Assembly: GCA_963713445.1 (NCBI GenBank)
Contig: CAVQMB010000017.1
Span: 62,001-126,000, forward strand
Reading direction: 5' to 3'
DNA length: 64,000 bases
Source of the DNA: CAVQMB01 sp963713445
GTDB taxonomy: Bacteria; Pseudomonadota; Gammaproteobacteria; Competibacterales; Competibacteraceae
Shown piece after piece: positions 13,579 to 21,628 of this stretch. The first letter of the stretch is position 1; the number at the start of each line of letters is the position of its first letter. The notes below the pieces were generated by a model. The model saw only the letters and a list, made by a program, of their open reading frames with translations. It was not told the origin of the DNA and made no database searches. The translations under genes and the position numbers were made by a program.

Positions 13579-14499
13579 GTGTTTCTGGAACTACGACATT
13601 TGCGCACTCTTGCCACGCTGCGAGACTGCGGTAGCCTGGCCCAGGCGGCGGAACGCTTGCATCTGACTCAATCAGCCTTGTCTCACCAGATCAAGACTAT
13701 CGAGGATTATTACGGCTTGCCGCTGTTCATACGTAAGACCCGACCGCTGCGTTTCACACCGGCCGGACAGCGCTTGTTGAACCTGGCGGACCAGACACTG
13801 CCCGCGGTGGCGGCGGGTGATCGTGACCTGGTGCGCCTGGCGGGCGGCCGGGCTGGGCGCCTGCACCTGGCCATTGAATGTCACAGTTGTTTTGAATGGC
13901 TGATGCCAACCATGGACTTGTTCCGCGATAACTGGCCGGAGGTGGAAATGGACATTCTAACCAGTATCAGTTTCGCACCAATCCCGGCTCTGGGGCGTGG
14001 CGACGTCGATCTGGTTGTGACTTCGGATCCGGTCGACGATGCATCGCTCAGCTACCGGGCCTTGTTCCGCTATCAGGGTATGCTGGCGCTGGCCAAAACC
14101 CATCCGCTGGCGGCCAAGTCATGGATTACACCGCAGGATCTGGCCGATGAGACGTTGATTACTTATCCGGTGGAGCGTGCGCGGCTCGATGTCTTTAAGC
14201 ATTTTCTTGATCCCGCCGGAATCGAACCGGCCGCGGTCCGAACGACGGAACTGACTGCGATGATCATGCAGCTGGTCGCGAGCCGTCGCGGGGTGGCGGC
14301 GCTGCCCAGCTGGGTACTGACGGAATACCTGGCACGGGACTATATTGCCGCGCGGCCCCTCGGCCGGGAACCATTCTGGTGTACCCTGTATGCCGCAGTG
14401 CGCGAGACCGATCAGACGTTGGCGTATATGCGGGATTTCGTGGCTACCGCTCGCGATACCGCGTTCCGGGTGTTGCACGGCATCCGCGCCGTCGGCTGA
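13579..14499 (+). CDS. metR: LysR-family regulator MetR
   Basis: 306-residue LysR-type activator. The N-terminal helix-turn-helix reads LATLRDCGSLAQAAERLHLTQSALSHQIKTIEDYYGLPLF, and the phrase RLHLTQSALSHQ is typical of MetR. A substrate-binding domain follows that in MetR senses homocysteine. I chose GTG 13579 because AGGA sits six bases upstream and the next residues (FLELRHLRTL) match the usual MetR start; a TTG at 13558 would add seven residues. The gene is divergent from metH with MetR-box-like sites between them, which strongly supports the identity. It is intact although its presumed target metH is not. Confidence 0.88.
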   Translation: MFLELRHLRTLATLRDCGSLAQAAERLHLTQSALSHQIKTIEDYYGLPLFIRKTRPLRFTPAGQRLLNLADQTLPAVAAGDRDLVRLAGGRAGRLHLAIECHSCFEWLMPTMDLFRDNWPEVEMDILTSISFAPIPALGRGDVDLVVTSDPVDDASLSYRALFRYQGMLALAKTHPLAAKSWITPQDLADETLITYPVERARLDVFKHFLDPAGIEPAAVRTTELTAMIMQLVASRRGVAALPSWVLTEYLARDYIAARPLGREPFWCTLYAAVRETDQTLAYMRDFVATARDTAFRVLHGIRAVG

Positions 14500-14601
14500 T
14501 GCGCGGTTTCATTGCTAATTACGCCGTGATGAACTATTAGTAAGCGTCAACAAGTCCAGTCTGATGATCGCAAACCATTCGCCAATGGAGAGTGCCACAC
14601 A

Positions 14602-14937
14602 ATGACTGCAAACGTTCCGCAGGACTCCATACTGCGCCGCCATTACCAAGGCGCGCAGGGGTCGCATGCCGAGCCGCAGGATTCCATTCTGCGGCGGCAT
14701 CACCAAGCGCAGCGGCGGGGTGCTGTGCAATCGGTAGTCCGACCGGCCGCGGCAACCGCGCCGCGTTCGACAGTCGCAATGCCCGAGCCGCCACCGGCCC
14801 GCCCCGCGCCGGAACCGTCACCGCAACCCGCTGCTACGCGGACCGCACCCGAGCCCGCCCCAGCCCGGCCGGCCGTGCCGCCAGCGGCAGGTGGCGGCTT
14901 CTTTGGCTGGCTCAAAAGGCTGCTGGGCGGTGGCTGA
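14602..14937 (+). CDS. Small proline-rich protein with duplicated QDSILRRH motif
   Basis: 111 residues; I do not recognise the family with certainty. The N-terminus holds two copies of PQDSILRRH(Y/H)Q, 19 residues apart. A low-complexity Pro/Ala/Arg-rich linker follows (about residues 45-93). A glycine-flanked amphipathic end, GGGFFGWLKRLLGGG, could sit on a membrane. GGAG lies 11 bases before the ATG. No signal peptide is seen. It stands alone, downstream of metR on the same strand and about 280 bp before the end of the convergent DUF447 gene. Opposite-strand ORFs here are GC-bias shadows. Coding is likely, since the repeat is conserved at protein level while third positions differ between copies. 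Confidence 0.65.
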   Translation: MTANVPQDSILRRHYQGAQGSHAEPQDSILRRHHQAQRRGAVQSVVRPAAATAPRSTVAMPEPPPARPAPEPSPQPAATRTAPEPAPARPAVPPAAGGGFFGWLKRLLGGG

Positions 14938-15215
14938 CGGGAGTGCTAGCAGTCTATCCCGCTTTTGACTGCGAACTTAGCAGCGGGCGCAGCCTGCTGG
15001 GTCGGCCTTGCAAGCGGCTGACCCATTGCGGCGCGGCGGTTATCCGGTCAGGGCCGCTGCTGGAAAAGCCGGGTGGCGCTCGGCCGTTGCGTCTGCTGGC
15101 GCCACAGCTTCAGTGTTGGCCCCGTACCGTACGGTAGCAGGCAGCGGCCGGGGGCCGACATCATCCGAGTGTACGACATTGCGGCACACGTCGCGGCTGG
15201 CTGCAAGTGACCAGC

Positions 15216-15779
15216 TCAGCGCCCGGCGCGGAACGCACTGATTTGTGCTGACAGCCAGTTCCAGGCCTCGCGTTCGCGGGGTCCCGCAGTCTTATCGATA
15301 GCGATACGCAGATAATCGAGTTCGCGCTCGACCTTGTCGGGTGGAAGCATGGGCAGGCGGCTGACCAGGATAGCGGCCTCTATGACCGCGCCCTGAGCCC
15401 GGTTGAAACCGGAGAACGGGGCATGGTTGGCGGCGTGGACTTCCCGCAGGTAGAACCGCGGTCGCAGCTCGTCGTCTTCATGGCGCGCGACTTCCAGCTC
15501 ACGATGCGCCAGCGCCGCCTTCAGGACGAAGCCCGGGATCTTGGTGGCGGCGCGCACCGGCCAGTCACGGCGACCGGTCAGGCAGCCGGCGAATATCCGG
15601 ACGTCGTCGGTCATGTTTACCACGGCACAGCGATCGCGCTCTAGGTTGTCCAGCGTACGCGAAGGCCGGAATGGTGCCAGTAGCACAAGGCCATGCTGTT
15701 CGCGGATGCCAAGCGGCGCGAGATGGGCGGAGCCATCGGCACTGCGGGTCGTGACGAGGGTTTCCAGAATGAAGCTCAT
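15216..15779 (-). CDS. DUF447-family protein, H4MPT-cluster type
   Basis: 187 residues starting MSFILETLVTTRSADGSAHLAPLGI. This matches the flavin-reductase-like DUF447 family found in methanogens and in methylotrophs next to tetrahydromethanopterin genes. The fold resembles FMN-binding split barrels; the exact reaction is not established. A longer frame upstream (to 15860) would overlap the neighbour by 68 bp, so I take ATG 15779, 13 bp after that gene's stop. It is last in a tight minus-strand run with the DHPS-like protein, flavoprotein, carbinolamine dehydratase and kinase, so a role in making or maintaining H4MPT is the best inference. Confidence 0.75.
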   Translation of the reverse strand: MSFILETLVTTRSADGSAHLAPLGIREQHGLVLLAPFRPSRTLDNLERDRCAVVNMTDDVRIFAGCLTGRRDWPVRAATKIPGFVLKAALAHRELEVARHEDDELRPRFYLREVHAANHAPFSGFNRAQGAVIEAAILVSRLPMLPPDKVERELDYLRIAIDKTAGPREREAWNWLSAQISAFRAGR

Positions 15780-15792
15780 AACGGATGTGTGA

Positions 15793-17205
15793 TCAGTCGG
15801 GGTCGCGCCGCCGGGGGGCTTGAAGGGTGGTGCCCGTGGCGACGTACTCGTTGTTGTCACTGTCGTCTGGCTCCGGGACCACGCAGCCCCAGTTCAGTGG
15901 GCGGTCTTGGTAGTAGCGCTTCCCCAGTTGCCAGGCGATTTGGGCGCGTGCCAGCTCGACGCCTAAGTAAAAAGCGTGAGCACCATCCTGCTCGACACCG
16001 AGATGCGGGAACAGGGCGAACGGATCGGTGGCCTGGTGGTAGCCGTCACGATTGTAGATATGAATCCCTCCCGCGCTCAGCTGGATCCGGAAACTGGGGT
16101 CGCGAACGGTTGCCGCTTGTTCCGCGATCTCCGCGGCGGCATAAGGGAATGGCCTGCGCTCGTGCAGTGCCAGCAGTCCGGCATCGATGTCACGCGGCAG
16201 CCGATTTTCCCGCCAAGCGGCATACAACATGCGCCGCCCCCGGTCAGCTTCGCGTATCGCACTGCGCGCGTGGCTGCTGACCTGAGTGGTGAGAATGGCA
16301 TCGATTCCCAATTCGGAACCGATACCGAGCAGCACAGCCGTTATCCCCGCGGTGTCGGCGTCGGTCAGTTCGGTGACGTTGCCAGTGCCCATCATAATGG
16401 GTACTTGCGGTAATCGTTGGCGGAGCGTGCGATAGCGCACTATCGCATCGGTCAGTCCGAAATGGATCGGATCCAGGATCGGATCAGCCAGCAGTGCCCG
16501 ACCGCGGGCCTGCAGTGTTTCTGCTGCCCGGACCAAAGAATCGACATCGCCGGCCTGCTCAGGAATCAGCACGGGGGTGGCGGGGACCTCGTCAACAATC
16601 CACAGGCTGCTTTCCTTGAGGCTCAACAGGTAGTCGGCGCCGGCCCGGCCGCCGCGCAACAGATCTTCGTTATCGAGCGAGTCGATACTGACCTGATAGC
16701 CTTCGGCCTTGAGGGCCTGCACGGCGTCTTCCAGCTGCGGGAATGGCGTCTCTGGCAGGCAGCCTAGATCGATTACGTCGGCACCATCGGCATGGTACAT
16801 TGCGGCCCGGTCCAGAATACTCTGGACATCGAGCTGTGGCGCATCGACGATTTCGGCGAAGATCCGGATGCGGTACTGGCTTAGGTCAGGCGGTGACCCG
16901 CGGCGACCGAAATATTCCGGCAGGTCCTTGAGGTCCTTCGGGCCTCTTTCCACGGCAATGCCAAAGTGCTGGCCAAGTTCTGTTACCGGGCCGCTGCATA
17001 ATCCCGGCACCAGAATCCGGTCAGTCCCCCGTGTATCGGTGAGCCGGCGCCGGATCATCGCAGTGGTCATTAGCGCGGCTACCGACAACCCCAGGTTATG
17101 GACCGTATAGTCGAACGGCCGATCCGCTAGGCTGGCTAACTCCCGACACAGGCTGTCGTAAGCCAGCCGGCCAGTCAGGAACAGAATGTGTTCGCGTTCA
17201 GCCAT
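15793..17205 (-). CDS. Dihydropteroate-synthase-related protein (H4MPT biosynthesis type)
   Basis: 470 residues. The central part has a TIM-barrel DHPS look: AAMYHADGADVIDLGCLPETPFP, then VSIDSLDNEDLLRGGRAGADYLLSL, and PIMMGTGNVTELTDADTAGITAVLLG. This is the long DHPS-like family shared by methanogens and H4MPT-using methylotrophs, proposed to join the pterin to the ribofuranosylaniline moiety. It is not the folate FolP, which is about 280 residues. ATG 17205 (MAEREHILFLTGRLAYDS) was chosen over upstream starts because it gives only a 31-bp overlap with the flavoprotein and begins with the family motif. The C-terminal 120 residues contain the DUF-type tail RIQLSAGGIHIYNRDGYH. Confidence 0.8.
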   Translation of the reverse strand: MAEREHILFLTGRLAYDSLCRELASLADRPFDYTVHNLGLSVAALMTTAMIRRRLTDTRGTDRILVPGLCSGPVTELGQHFGIAVERGPKDLKDLPEYFGRRGSPPDLSQYRIRIFAEIVDAPQLDVQSILDRAAMYHADGADVIDLGCLPETPFPQLEDAVQALKAEGYQVSIDSLDNEDLLRGGRAGADYLLSLKESSLWIVDEVPATPVLIPEQAGDVDSLVRAAETLQARGRALLADPILDPIHFGLTDAIVRYRTLRQRLPQVPIMMGTGNVTELTDADTAGITAVLLGIGSELGIDAILTTQVSSHARSAIREADRGRRMLYAAWRENRLPRDIDAGLLALHERRPFPYAAAEIAEQAATVRDPSFRIQLSAGGIHIYNRDGYHQATDPFALFPHLGVEQDGAHAFYLGVELARAQIAWQLGKRYYQDRPLNWGCVVPEPDDSDNNEYVATGTTLQAPRRRDPD

Positions 17206-17738
17206 GCTTGGCGTTCGTCCAGCGCGTTTTGTAGTGCCTCCATGTCCCTGACGAGAGTGGTGTATTCGAACCGCCCCAGTCGGTCCGCGCATTCTTGGTC
17301 AACATTTCGCGGGTACACCGTTACCATACGACCCGGCGCCGGCGTGATCACAACCGGTGCGGTGTCGCAGGCGAACACAACCGATGGAATGTGACACTTG
17401 CCTGCCTGGGCGTACATATTGGTAACCAGTGTATCGGAAATACCGGCCACGCACTTGGCGACCGTGTTGGACGTGGCGGGTGCCAGCACCAGGGTATGGT
17501 ATTCGCCCAAATAGAGCTGACCGACTGGCACACTGCTCGCGGTGTTGTCCCTGAACGTGCGGATGCCGGCTTCGCGCAGCGCCTTGTCGTAGCCGTACAT
17601 GTGCAGTACTTCTTCGGTGGCCTTGCTCAGAAACAGATCAACGTCATCGAGCCGGCTGATCAGCTCAATACTCTCCTCAAGGTAGTGGCCGGAACCGGTC
17701 AATGCCCAGGCAAAGCGGGGTGAGGGATTTTTTGCCAT
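17175..17738 (-). CDS. Archaeal-type flavoprotein (dihydromethanopterin reductase-like)
   Basis: 187 residues of the flavoprotein (HFCD-like) fold: FAWALTGSGHYLEESIELI at the start, then LVLAPATSNTVAKCVAGISDTLVTN, which binds the flavin phosphate in this family. Relatives are the archaeal flavoprotein AfpA and DmrB/DmrX, which reduce dihydromethanopterin to H4MPT. The ATG overlaps the preceding stop by one base (TGATG), so translation is coupled to the dehydratase. Position in the cluster supports a role in the last reduction step of H4MPT synthesis. Family assignment is firm; substrate is inferred. Confidence 0.8.
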   Translation of the reverse strand: MAKNPSPRFAWALTGSGHYLEESIELISRLDDVDLFLSKATEEVLHMYGYDKALREAGIRTFRDNTASSVPVGQLYLGEYHTLVLAPATSNTVAKCVAGISDTLVTNMYAQAGKCHIPSVVFACDTAPVVITPAPGRMVTVYPRNVDQECADRLGRFEYTTLVRDMEALQNALDERQAWLNANTFCS

Positions 17739-18127
17739 CAGCCCGCGGTGTCGTACTTGATGTATTTGAAGCGGGGATCGTCCGGCGTGCCTTCCAGGGC
17801 GCTGGCTGGATCTTCACCCGGTTGCCACTGGACCACTTCTTCGATCTTGCGGGCCAGTTCGAAGTCCTTGTCGGTGACGCCCTTGGCCGCGTGGTTCATG
17901 AGCTTGACCACCACGAAGGCATACGATGCGGCGATGTCTGGGTGATGCCAGGCGGCCTCGGCCAAGTGGCCTACAGTGTTGACCACCATCAGCGTGGCTT
18001 TCCAGCTACTGGTGCGGTATTTACGCCGAATCCAGCCGTTTTCGTAATACCAGTGGGGAAGTTCCCGCGCCAACCGGTCTTGTATTTCCTCTTCGCTGTA
18101 GATGCGGTCTTGGCGTCGATCGGCCAT
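17738..18127 (-). CDS. Pterin-4a-carbinolamine dehydratase-like protein
   Basis: 129 residues with the PCD active-site pattern HLAEAAWHHPDIAASY..LMNHAAKGVTDKDFELA, the paired His-His-Pro and downstream His typical of the family. PCD-like proteins dehydrate or bind pterins, and copies in methylotroph H4MPT clusters are thought to act on methanopterin. ATG 18127 follows a strong Shine-Dalgarno (AGGAG, eight bases upstream), which argues for separate initiation. Yet the upstream kinase frame runs into it with no stop, so a fused product is also encoded. It is 1 bp overlapped with the flavoprotein start. Confidence 0.82.
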   Translation of the reverse strand: MADRRQDRIYSEEEIQDRLARELPHWYYENGWIRRKYRTSSWKATLMVVNTVGHLAEAAWHHPDIAASYAFVVVKLMNHAAKGVTDKDFELARKIEEVVQWQPGEDPASALEGTPDDPRFKYIKYDTAG

Positions 18128-18757
18128 GGGTTTATCTCCTAAGTTTCCGCGCGTTGACGCTGTACCGGGTAGCTCGCTGGGAGCGAACGCGTGCTTCAAC
18201 CGCCCCGACTCGTCGGGACCGAGGCAGACTATCGCACAATCGCTGTTCCGGGCATAGTCGGGAAACAAGGGATCGACAATGCCCGCTTGGGCCAGCTCAT
18301 TAGTATCGGCACTGCCTGATATTTTGATTGATTTGACCAGCACAAGCCGAGTGGCGTTCAGCCGTCGGGCAAGCCACAGGGCCAGGCTGTCCGAGGTCAG
18401 CCGCCACGATTGTTCGATCCCCGGTGCGGCCAGTACCATCGGCGCCGGCAGCCAGACAGGCACGAGGCCGGCGGCCAGGCTGGACCTTATGGCGCGCTCG
18501 CTGGTGGCCGGTACCAGTCGTGTACCCAGGTCGCACAGCATCAGGCCGTACTGATGCATGCCCAGCAGTGCCATGTGGTGAGCCGCCGCGTCGGTGAACC
18601 GCCATTGTCGTTGCACCGACCGGACGGTATCTGCGAACGGGCCCCCGCCAGGCACCAGCACGGTTTGCCCGGCACCTGCGGTCAGGGCATCCAGCCAGGC
18701 GGATAGTCGTGCTGAGCCTGCCAGGCTGCCCCCCAGTTTGACGAGCCAAAGTGGCAT
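17738..18757 (-). CDS. MfnE-like amino-acid-kinase-fold protein, in frame with the dehydratase
   Basis: The first 210 residues are an amino-acid-kinase-fold protein: LVKLGGSLAGS at the N-terminus, VLVPGGGPFADTVR, and LVLVKSIKISGSADTNELAQAGIVDPLFPDYA. This type occurs in methanofuran/H4MPT gene sets (MfnE-like, phosphorylating an aminomethylfuran phosphate in methanogens). ATG 18757 (MPLWLVKLGG) was chosen over an in-frame ATG at 18799 by the family start. There is no stop before the dehydratase ATG at 18127, so the frame gives a 339-residue kinase-dehydratase fusion. Stops exist in both other frames within the last 20 bp before 18127, so a small indel may have removed the original stop. Confidence 0.7.
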   Translation of the reverse strand: MPLWLVKLGGSLAGSARLSAWLDALTAGAGQTVLVPGGGPFADTVRSVQRQWRFTDAAAHHMALLGMHQYGLMLCDLGTRLVPATSERAIRSSLAAGLVPVWLPAPMVLAAPGIEQSWRLTSDSLALWLARRLNATRLVLVKSIKISGSADTNELAQAGIVDPLFPDYARNSDCAIVCLGPDESGRLKHAFAPSELPGTASTRGNLGDKPMADRRQDRIYSEEEIQDRLARELPHWYYENGWIRRKYRTSSWKATLMVVNTVGHLAEAAWHHPDIAASYAFVVVKLMNHAAKGVTDKDFELARKIEEVVQWQPGEDPASALEGTPDDPRFKYIKYDTAG

Positions 18758-18797
18758 GACGTTTTCGCGCTCTGGTGCTGGATGATCAGGGGATGCC

Positions 18798-19655
18798 ATG
18801 CTACGTAAATCCAGCCGTCACCGACAGGCCATTGTCCAGGAGCCGTTGCCTATGCTCGCCAGTCTGCCCATGTACGATTTGCCGGAGCTGTACGAGGCAA
18901 CCGATGCCTGGTGGTCTGGGTTGCGGCGAGCACTGGCCGCTGCCGGAATCACCGAGGTACCCCAGCAACTGCTCCGCGGTGGCGAGTTCGGGGCGGAATG
19001 GCAGGCTTCCGGGCTGCTGCTCAGCCAGTGCTGTGGCTGGGATTTGACCCACGGTCTAACCGACCGAGTCCAGCCGCTAGCGACGCCCGCATATTCTGCT
19101 CTCGGTTGTTCGGGCCCGTACTATCGAAGCGCGATCATTGTCCGGAATGAAGACGCGGCCACCAGTCTGGCTGAACTTCATGGCCACGTCTGTGCAGTCA
19201 ACATGATCGCCTCGCAGTCCGGCTACAATACGTTGCGTTACAGTCTGGCCCGCCTAAGCCGTCACCAGCCACTTTTCCAAAAAGTCGTGGTCAGCGGTGG
19301 CCACGTGACATCGGTGGATTGGGTACGCAACGGTCGGGCCGACGTCGCGGCAATTGATTGCGTTACCTTTGCTCTGTTGCGTCGTCATCGACCGCAGGCA
19401 ACTGCTGCCCTAAGGGTGTTGGCGCTCAGTCGGCGCGCCCCTGCGCTACCGTACATCACCCGCGCCGGTATCGAGCCGGACCGGTTGCGGCGACTGTGGG
19501 CGGGGCTACGCGCCGCGTTGACCGATCCTGCGCTGGAGGCGGCGCGCACGGCTTTGCTGATCGACGATTTCGTGCGCCTGCCCGCGTCGGCGTACCGCTA
19601 CCTGGTCACGCAGCAACAGCGGGCGCAACGACTGGGCTATGGCGAGGTGCGCTGA
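18798..19655 (+). CDS. PhnD-like periplasmic-binding-protein fold protein
   Basis: 285 residues of the phosphate/phosphite/phosphonate binding protein family: YDLPELYEATDAWWSGLRRAL near the start, then YRSAIIVRNEDAATSLAELHGHVCAVNMIASQSGYNTLR, and VVSGGHVTSVDWVRNGRADVAAIDCVTFALL, the hinge and ligand-pocket segments. No convincing signal peptide or lipobox is seen, and no ABC permease or ATPase is beside it. It may therefore be a cytoplasmic or solitary binding protein, and the ligand cannot be told. AGGGG precedes the ATG by five bases. It diverges from the kinase gene with only 40 bp between starts. Confidence 0.8.
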   Translation: MLRKSSRHRQAIVQEPLPMLASLPMYDLPELYEATDAWWSGLRRALAAAGITEVPQQLLRGGEFGAEWQASGLLLSQCCGWDLTHGLTDRVQPLATPAYSALGCSGPYYRSAIIVRNEDAATSLAELHGHVCAVNMIASQSGYNTLRYSLARLSRHQPLFQKVVVSGGHVTSVDWVRNGRADVAAIDCVTFALLRRHRPQATAALRVLALSRRAPALPYITRAGIEPDRLRRLWAGLRAALTDPALEAARTALLIDDFVRLPASAYRYLVTQQQRAQRLGYGEVR

Positions 19656-19686
19656 AAGCTGTCCTGCCCTGCCGGCTGGCCGTCGC

Positions 19687-19938
19687 TCACACTCGACGCA
19701 AGGCGTTGATCACGACCAACAGTACGATGGCACCGACCACGGCCATGATCAGAGTGCCGATGAGGCCGGTTGCCTGCAGGCCCAGTAGACCGAACAGAAG
19801 ACCGCCGACGATGGCGCCGATCACGCCGATCACCAGATTGCCGACCAAACCGATGCCGTGGCCGCGCACTAAGGTGCTTGCGATCCAACCGGCAGCAGCA
19901 CCAACAACGAGAAATAGTAGCAGGCTGAATAAAGGCAT
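19687..19938 (-). CDS. GlsB/YeaQ/YmgE family small membrane protein
   Basis: 83 residues, almost wholly hydrophobic and glycine-rich: a first helix, then GWIASTLVRGHGIGLVGNLVIGVIGAIVGGLLFGLLG, then a last helix. This is the family annotated as transglycosylase-associated or stress-response membrane proteins; molecular function is not established. AAGGAGT six bases before ATG 19938 decides the start over an upstream in-frame codon at 19989. It is convergent with the PhnD-like gene, with 31 bp between stops. Confidence 0.88.
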   Translation of the reverse strand: MPLFSLLLFLVVGAAAGWIASTLVRGHGIGLVGNLVIGVIGAIVGGLLFGLLGLQATGLIGTLIMAVVGAIVLLVVINALRRV

Positions 19939-20251
19939 AAGACTCCTTCGGCTCGGCTGTCGTTTCGTGACACGGGCTACCCGTCGCATCCGTGTGGGGT
20001 GTCCATGGGATATCGCAGCATAAACCGCTAGCAGGCGCCGGTCGCGGCCCGGGCCCGGTCGTCCAGCGGGGCTGCTACCGGCGACGCTGCTGCGGTTCGC
20101 AACCGCTTAGGTGATGATAACACTCAGCGCAAGCCGCAATCTTCGGTAGCAGGGGGGCCTCGCGCGATTGTGGCAAGTTTATTCCGTGCCGCGCACTCCG
20201 AGGGCGGTCCATTTTCCACGCGATGGACTCTTGGGCGAGGCCATGAAGCCG

Positions 20252-20986
20252 TCAGCCGAGTGTCGTGGCGAGCAGTCGCCGCACCTGTGCCATGCCGTCG
20301 CACAGATGGTGCTCGATTGCGGCCATGGTGATCGGTTCATCGGACCTGCCGGCGGCCCAGTTGACGACCAACGCGCAGGTCGCGTAATGCAGATCCAGTT
20401 CGCGTGCCAAGGCGGCCTCCGGTAATGCCGTCATGCCGACCAGATCGCAGCCATCACGGGCCATGCGTTCGATCTCCGCGGCACTTTCCAGCCGTGGCCC
20501 CTGGGTCACGCCGAGCACTGCACATGCCACGCTATCGATGCCGGCGCGGGCGGCGGCGTCGATCAGGCGTTGGCACAGTGGTGTATGGTAGGGTTGAGTA
20601 AACTCGGCATGTTTGACGGGGGCCGGTGGGCCGTCGAAATAGGTGTTGCTACGACCCCACGTATAGTCGATTACCTGATGCGGAATAACGATACGCTGTG
20701 GCCTCATGGGGGAACTGATGCCGCCGACCGCAGCAACGGCTATGATCTGTTGTGCACCGGACTGGCGCAGGGCCCAAATGTTGGCGCGGTAGTTGATGCG
20801 GTGTGGTGGGAACTGATGGTGCTCGCCGTGACGGGCCAGAAAAATTACTTCATGATTGCCGAAGTGGCCATAGCTAAGTGCCGCTGACGGCTGGCCATAT
20901 GGTGTGTCAACGGCCTCCTGCCGCTCCAGCGTCAAACCTTCAAGCCGATCTAATCCGCTGCCGCCGATGATTGCGATGCGCGTCAT
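20252..20986 (-). CDS. S-methyl-5'-thioinosine/thioadenosine phosphorylase
   Basis: 244-residue nucleoside phosphorylase of the PNP/MTAP family. It cleaves the nucleoside with phosphate, releasing the purine base and 5-methylthioribose-1-phosphate from the polyamine by-product. Seen: IAIIGGSGLDRLEG (phosphate loop), FLARHGEHHQFPPHRINYRANI, and EIERMARDGCDLVGMTALPEA. Near the end NWAAGRSDEPI replaces the aspartate-rich motif of adenine-specific MTAP, which suggests a 6-oxopurine (methylthioinosine) substrate as in Pseudomonas PA3004. The ATG overlaps the hpt stop (TGATG); the product hypoxanthine would feed Hpt. Family is certain, base preference inferred. Confidence 0.87.
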   Translation of the reverse strand: MTRIAIIGGSGLDRLEGLTLERQEAVDTPYGQPSAALSYGHFGNHEVIFLARHGEHHQFPPHRINYRANIWALRQSGAQQIIAVAAVGGISSPMRPQRIVIPHQVIDYTWGRSNTYFDGPPAPVKHAEFTQPYHTPLCQRLIDAAARAGIDSVACAVLGVTQGPRLESAAEIERMARDGCDLVGMTALPEAALARELDLHYATCALVVNWAAGRSDEPITMAAIEHHLCDGMAQVRRLLATTLG

Positions 20987-21540
20987 CACAGATCCTTGAC
21001 CGCATAAATGGCGGGCAGATTGCGCCAGTATTCCTTGTAATCCATACCACAGCCGAAAACATAGCGGTCCGGTACTTCCAGACCGACGAAGTCGACCGCC
21101 AGATCGACCTTGCGCGAGTGCTGCTTGTTGACCAGGACGGCACTCAGGACGCGGGCTGCGCCACCGTCGTTGAGTTCGTTGATGATAGCCCGCAGTGTGT
21201 GGCCTTCGTCGAAGATATCATCGATTACCAGTACGGTGCGGTCCTGAATGTCGATGCCCGGCCGGGCAACCCAGTGAACCTCACCACCACGGGTGGCACC
21301 GCGGTAGCGTGTAACATGCAGGTAGCTGATCTGGAACGGGAAATCCATATGTACGAAGAGTAGGCTGGCGGGTATGAGCGCACCATTCATGACGACAAGC
21401 ACCAGCGGATCCGCTTCGCGCAGATGAGTACTGATGCGTTCGGCAAGCTGCTCGATAGCGTTATTGACGGTTTTGACGGGAAACAGCAAATCTGCTTCCC
21501 GCAGCACTGTGCGGGCATGCTCGGCGTTAATTTCAGTCAT
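20986..21540 (-). CDS. hpt: Hypoxanthine-guanine phosphoribosyltransferase
   Basis: 184 residues. Converts hypoxanthine or guanine and PRPP to IMP or GMP in purine salvage. The PRPP-binding motif VLVIDDIFDEGHTL (about residues 105-118) and the base-binding VNKQHSRK..DFVGLEVPDRYVFGCGMDY are both typical. It is coupled by a one-base overlap to the thioinosine phosphorylase and lies about 90 bp downstream of nagZ on the same strand, the same order as in pseudomonads. Confidence 0.92.
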   Translation of the reverse strand: MTEINAEHARTVLREADLLFPVKTVNNAIEQLAERISTHLREADPLVLVVMNGALIPASLLFVHMDFPFQISYLHVTRYRGATRGGEVHWVARPGIDIQDRTVLVIDDIFDEGHTLRAIINELNDGGAARVLSAVLVNKQHSRKVDLAVDFVGLEVPDRYVFGCGMDYKEYWRNLPAIYAVKDL

Positions 21541-21628
21541 CGGTGTCTCAGTGGTTGGCGTGTTGCGCTGGTCCGTAGTCGTAGTGGACCGCTAGGTCTG
21601 TGCAGTAAAACGCGCGCTGGGGCGCCGG

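Noticed and set aside
14537..14821. Opposite-strand ORF over the small proline-rich gene
   Set aside because: Alanine/arginine-rich product typical of a GC-rich shadow frame, without a ribosome site or motif.
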